A DNA stretch of 8,441 nt, taken from positions 1 to 8,441 of the forward strand of contig JAAZGN010000205.1 in NCBI GenBank assembly GCA_012511185.1, in the 5' to 3' direction. How positions within the stretch are numbered: the first letter of the stretch is position 1; each line of letters starts with the position of its first letter. The DNA comes from Clostridiaceae bacterium (lineage in GTDB: Bacteria > Bacillota > Clostridia > Saccharofermentanales > DTU023). The position numbers and the translations under genes were made by a program. The notes under the pieces were generated by a model. The model saw only the letters and a list, made by a program, of their open reading frames with translations. It did not search any database and was not told where the DNA came from. Shown one piece after another: positions 6,632 to 8,441 of this stretch.

Positions 6632-7044
6632 ATTTTCCGGGCAAACGCGCTTTTTGGTGGTACCTGGTGCTGACCGCTCTGTGGGTCGCCTGTGCTTTTA
6701 CCCTCTACGCCCTGATCATGGAACCGGGCGCTGTTTCAGCGATCAGTGCCGGCCTCATGGTGATTGTTTCCCTCTTTGTCTTATCCATTCAATTCCGAAA
6801 TGATCTGTCCCTGGGCGAAGACAGGCTGGAGCTCCGCTTCGGCCCTTTGACCAAGCGGATCCCTTACTTCGAGATCCGGTCCATCACCCGAACCCGGAAC
6901 CCCATCTCGTCGACAGCGACCTCCCTTGACCGGGTCGCGATCGAACTGTACAGCGGAGGAATGTACCTGGTTTCGGCCCGGGATAACGATCGCTTGGTGG
7001 AAGAGCTTCATCTGCGCCGCAAAAAGGCGCTTCGAGGAGACTGA
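6628..7044 (+). CDS. Small membrane protein with YyaB-like bacterial PH domain
   Basis: This 138-residue protein has two predicted membrane segments (about 8-31 and 35-55) joined by a very short loop, followed by a soluble domain of about 80 residues. The domain reads like the bacterial PH (bPH_6, YyaB-like) family: a beta-rich start around DRLELRFGPLTKRIPYFEI (65-83), then SSTATSLDRVAIEL (94-107), where the family's characteristic TSLDR occurs, and VSARDNDRLVEEL (115-127), matching the family's SPKDKE..IEEL ending. The fold is usually found in small membrane-tethered proteins of Gram-positive bacteria with no assigned function. The ATG overlaps the TGA of the PLP enzyme (ATGA), and AAGGA lies just upstream, so translation is coupled. 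The two short helices suggest a cytoplasmic C-terminal domain anchored at the membrane. I cannot assign a role in histidine metabolism. Confidence 0.85.
   Translation: MNFPGKRAFWWYLVLTALWVACAFTLYALIMEPGAVSAISAGLMVIVSLFVLSIQFRNDLSLGEDRLELRFGPLTKRIPYFEIRSITRTRNPISSTATSLDRVAIELYSGGMYLVSARDNDRLVEELHLRRKKALRGD
7034..7040 (+). promoter_or_regulatory. Shine-Dalgarno site that fixes the hutI start
   Basis: GAGGAGA lies 5 bases before the ATG at 7046, within the end of the preceding gene. It decides against a longer reading frame open from 6926, whose extra 40 residues lie inside the PH-domain gene and do not look like HutI. Confidence 0.8.
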
Positions 7045-7045
7045 C

Positions 7046-8302
7046 ATGAATTACTCCATGATTGAGAACGCGGCAGAGCTGGCAACACCCTTGGGCAAGA
7101 AGGCAAAGCAGGGATCCGGGATGAAAGATCTCTTGGTCATCCCCGATGGTTCCGTGATCTGGAAGGAAGACACCATCCTTTTTGTCGGAACAACAGAAAA
7201 GGCCCATGCCTGGATCGAACAATCCTTGCCGGCAGGCCGTGCGATCATGCGCATTGACGCCTCGGGCCAAACGGTCATCCCCGGTTACGTCGACCCCCAT
7301 ACCCATTTTGTTTTCGGGGGATACCGGGACAATGAGTTCAATATGCGGCTTCAGGGCGCTTCCTACATGGAGATCATGGAAGCGGGTGGGGGTATCACCT
7401 CGACCAACCGGGCGACACGGGAGGCCTCCGAAGATGAGCTATATGGGTCCGGCTGGCAGCGGCTTGAACGGATGCTGGACCTCGGTATCACAACCGTGGA
7501 AGGGAAAACCGGCTATGGCGAGGACACGCAAACAGAAGACAAGATGCTCCGGGTCATGGAGAGACTGGACCGCAACCATCCGGTTGATGTAATAAAGACC
7601 TACATGGGAGCACATGCCATCCCGCCACGATTCAAAGGCAGGTCAGGTGATTACATCGATTACCTGATTGAAGATGGTCTTCCCATGGCAGAGGGACGGG
7701 CTGATTTTTGTGATATTTTCACTGAGAAAAATGTATTCGAGCTGGACGATTCGGAAAGGCTCCTGCTTGCCGCCCGCGAGCGCGGTTTCGAGCTGAAGAT
7801 GCACGCTGATGAGATCGTCCCCCTGGGCGGCGCGGGCCTTGCGGCCAAACTAAAAATCACCAGCGCCGATCACCTGCTCAAAGCTTCCGACCAGGACCTG
7901 CTTGCCATGCGGGACGCCGGCGTCATCGCGACCCTGCTTCCCTTGACCGCCTTTAGTCTGAAGGAACCCTACGCCAGGGGACGTTTCATGATTGACCAGG
8001 GTCTGGCTGTCGCCCTGGGCACCGACCTCATCCCCGGCAGCTGCTATTCCCAGTCCATTTCCCTCATGATCGCCCTCGCGACCATCTACATGAGCCTGAC
8101 GGTTGAAGAGGCCCTGACTGCGGTCACCCTCAACGCGGCCGCCTCCATCGGTCTTGCTGAAAGCAGGGGCTCGCTGGAAGCGGGCAAGAAAGCGGATATC
8201 CTCCTGCTCGCTTGCCCCAACCATGGACATCTGTCCTACCACTTCGGCATGAACCTGGTCGGGACCGTGATTAAAAACGGTGAGGTCGTGCGGTCAGCTT
8301 AA
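7046..8302 (+). CDS. hutI: Imidazolonepropionase
   Basis: HutI opens 4-imidazolone-5-propanoate by hydrolysis to N-formimino-L-glutamate, the substrate of FtcD. The 418 residues match the usual length of the family. The amidohydrolase features are in order: VIPGYVDPHTHFVFGG with metal ligands His85 and His87, then the HutI-specific GGGITST (114-120), VEGKTGYGEDTQTE (151-164), YMGAHAIPP with His190, KMHADEIVPLGG with His253 and Glu256, SADHLL with His276, and GTDLIPGS with Asp327. The N-terminal strand region (residues 1-48) forms the usual small beta domain with the C-terminal LEAGKKADILLL and IKNGEVV segments. Most HutI proteins I recall have TDFNPGS where this has TDLIPGS. One base separates the stop of the previous gene from the start. 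The stop overlaps the end of a convergent gene by four bases. The identification is secure; it is the last gene of the operon in the window. Confidence 0.96.
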   Translation: MNYSMIENAAELATPLGKKAKQGSGMKDLLVIPDGSVIWKEDTILFVGTTEKAHAWIEQSLPAGRAIMRIDASGQTVIPGYVDPHTHFVFGGYRDNEFNMRLQGASYMEIMEAGGGITSTNRATREASEDELYGSGWQRLERMLDLGITTVEGKTGYGEDTQTEDKMLRVMERLDRNHPVDVIKTYMGAHAIPPRFKGRSGDYIDYLIEDGLPMAEGRADFCDIFTEKNVFELDDSERLLLAARERGFELKMHADEIVPLGGAGLAAKLKITSADHLLKASDQDLLAMRDAGVIATLLPLTAFSLKEPYARGRFMIDQGLAVALGTDLIPGSCYSQSISLMIALATIYMSLTVEEALTAVTLNAAASIGLAESRGSLEAGKKADILLLACPNHGHLSYHFGMNLVGTVIKNGEVVRSA

Positions 8303-8441
8303 AGATATTCAGGGCGGTTCACTGACCCTTTTGCCAACAGATGCCGCCTTATGGCTTCAACCGCCACCCGGATCCCCCGCATGGTGTCATGGCTCTCTGT
8401 ATCATCCATGCCCAAAGCCCGCCGTTCCTGGTTCCAAATGG
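8299..8441 (-). CDS. C-terminal end of an unrecognised protein (partial)
   Basis: On the - strand, one frame stays open from the right edge to a TAA at 8299-8301 and encodes 46 residues beginning IWNQERRALG, through MDDTESHDTMRG and IRVAVEAIRRHL, and ending NRPEYL. The charged, helix-like composition and the third-position bias to G/C look like real coding sequence. The other two - strand frames contain stops. Its stop codon overlaps the hutI stop, so the two genes converge with a four-base overlap and no room for a conventional terminator between them. I do not recognise the family from this tail. A role in histidine breakdown is possible from position alone but not shown. Confidence 0.6.
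   Translation of the reverse strand, partial: IWNQERRALGMDDTESHDTMRGIRVAVEAIRRHLLAKGSVNRPEYL

Noticed and set aside
6926..7045. Upstream 40-residue extension of hutI
   Set aside because: The extension lies inside the PH-domain gene in another frame and does not resemble HutI; the ATG at 7046 has a strong Shine-Dalgarno and gives the usual family length.

Overview
The window is a compact, GC-rich stretch of bacterial chromosome that is almost entirely coding. Its core is a histidine-utilisation (hut) operon on the + strand. To its left lies a leftward group: a ROK-family sugar kinase, an XdhC-type molybdoenzyme maturation factor and the start of a small P-loop NTPase. Strong AGGAGG-type ribosome binding sites, the long form of urocanase, a stand-alone formiminotransferase and the XdhC/NTPase pair suggest an anaerobic, amino-acid-fermenting bacterium, perhaps of the Clostridia. 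That placement is an inference; there is no rRNA or other taxonomic marker here.

Left part (1-2421, all on the - strand). Reading leftward: a 324-residue ROK kinase with a TTG start fixed by a perfect Shine-Dalgarno; an 86-bp gap holding an AT-rich promoter with a flanking inverted repeat; xdhC (366 aa); then a P-loop NTPase that runs off the left edge. No molybdenum hydroxylase subunit is present in the window.

Divergent control region (2422-2500). Seventy-nine bases separate the ROK kinase from hutU. They hold a good sigma70-type promoter for the hut operon and the Shine-Dalgarno sites of both genes.

hut operon (2501-8302, + strand). The order is hutU (urocanate hydratase, 671 aa), ftcD (glutamate formimidoyltransferase, 302 aa), a MalY/PatB-type PLP enzyme (392 aa), a small membrane protein with a bacterial PH-like domain (138 aa), and hutI (imidazolonepropionase, 418 aa). 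Gaps run from a 4-base overlap to 23 bases, so this looks like a single transcript. HutU converts urocanate to imidazolonepropionate, HutI opens it to N-formimino-L-glutamate, and FtcD moves the formimino group to tetrahydrofolate, releasing glutamate and feeding one-carbon metabolism. Histidine ammonia-lyase (hutH) and formimino-THF cyclodeaminase are needed to complete the route and are not in the window. The PLP enzyme and the PH-like membrane protein have no textbook role in the pathway and are the most interesting passengers.

Right edge (8299-8441, - strand). The C-terminal 46 codons of an unrecognised gene run convergently into hutI; the two genes overlap by four bases. I found no RNA genes, CRISPR arrays, insertion sequences or convincing intrinsic terminators. 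The window looks like ordinary core metabolism with a few unusual local details, not a wholly new system.
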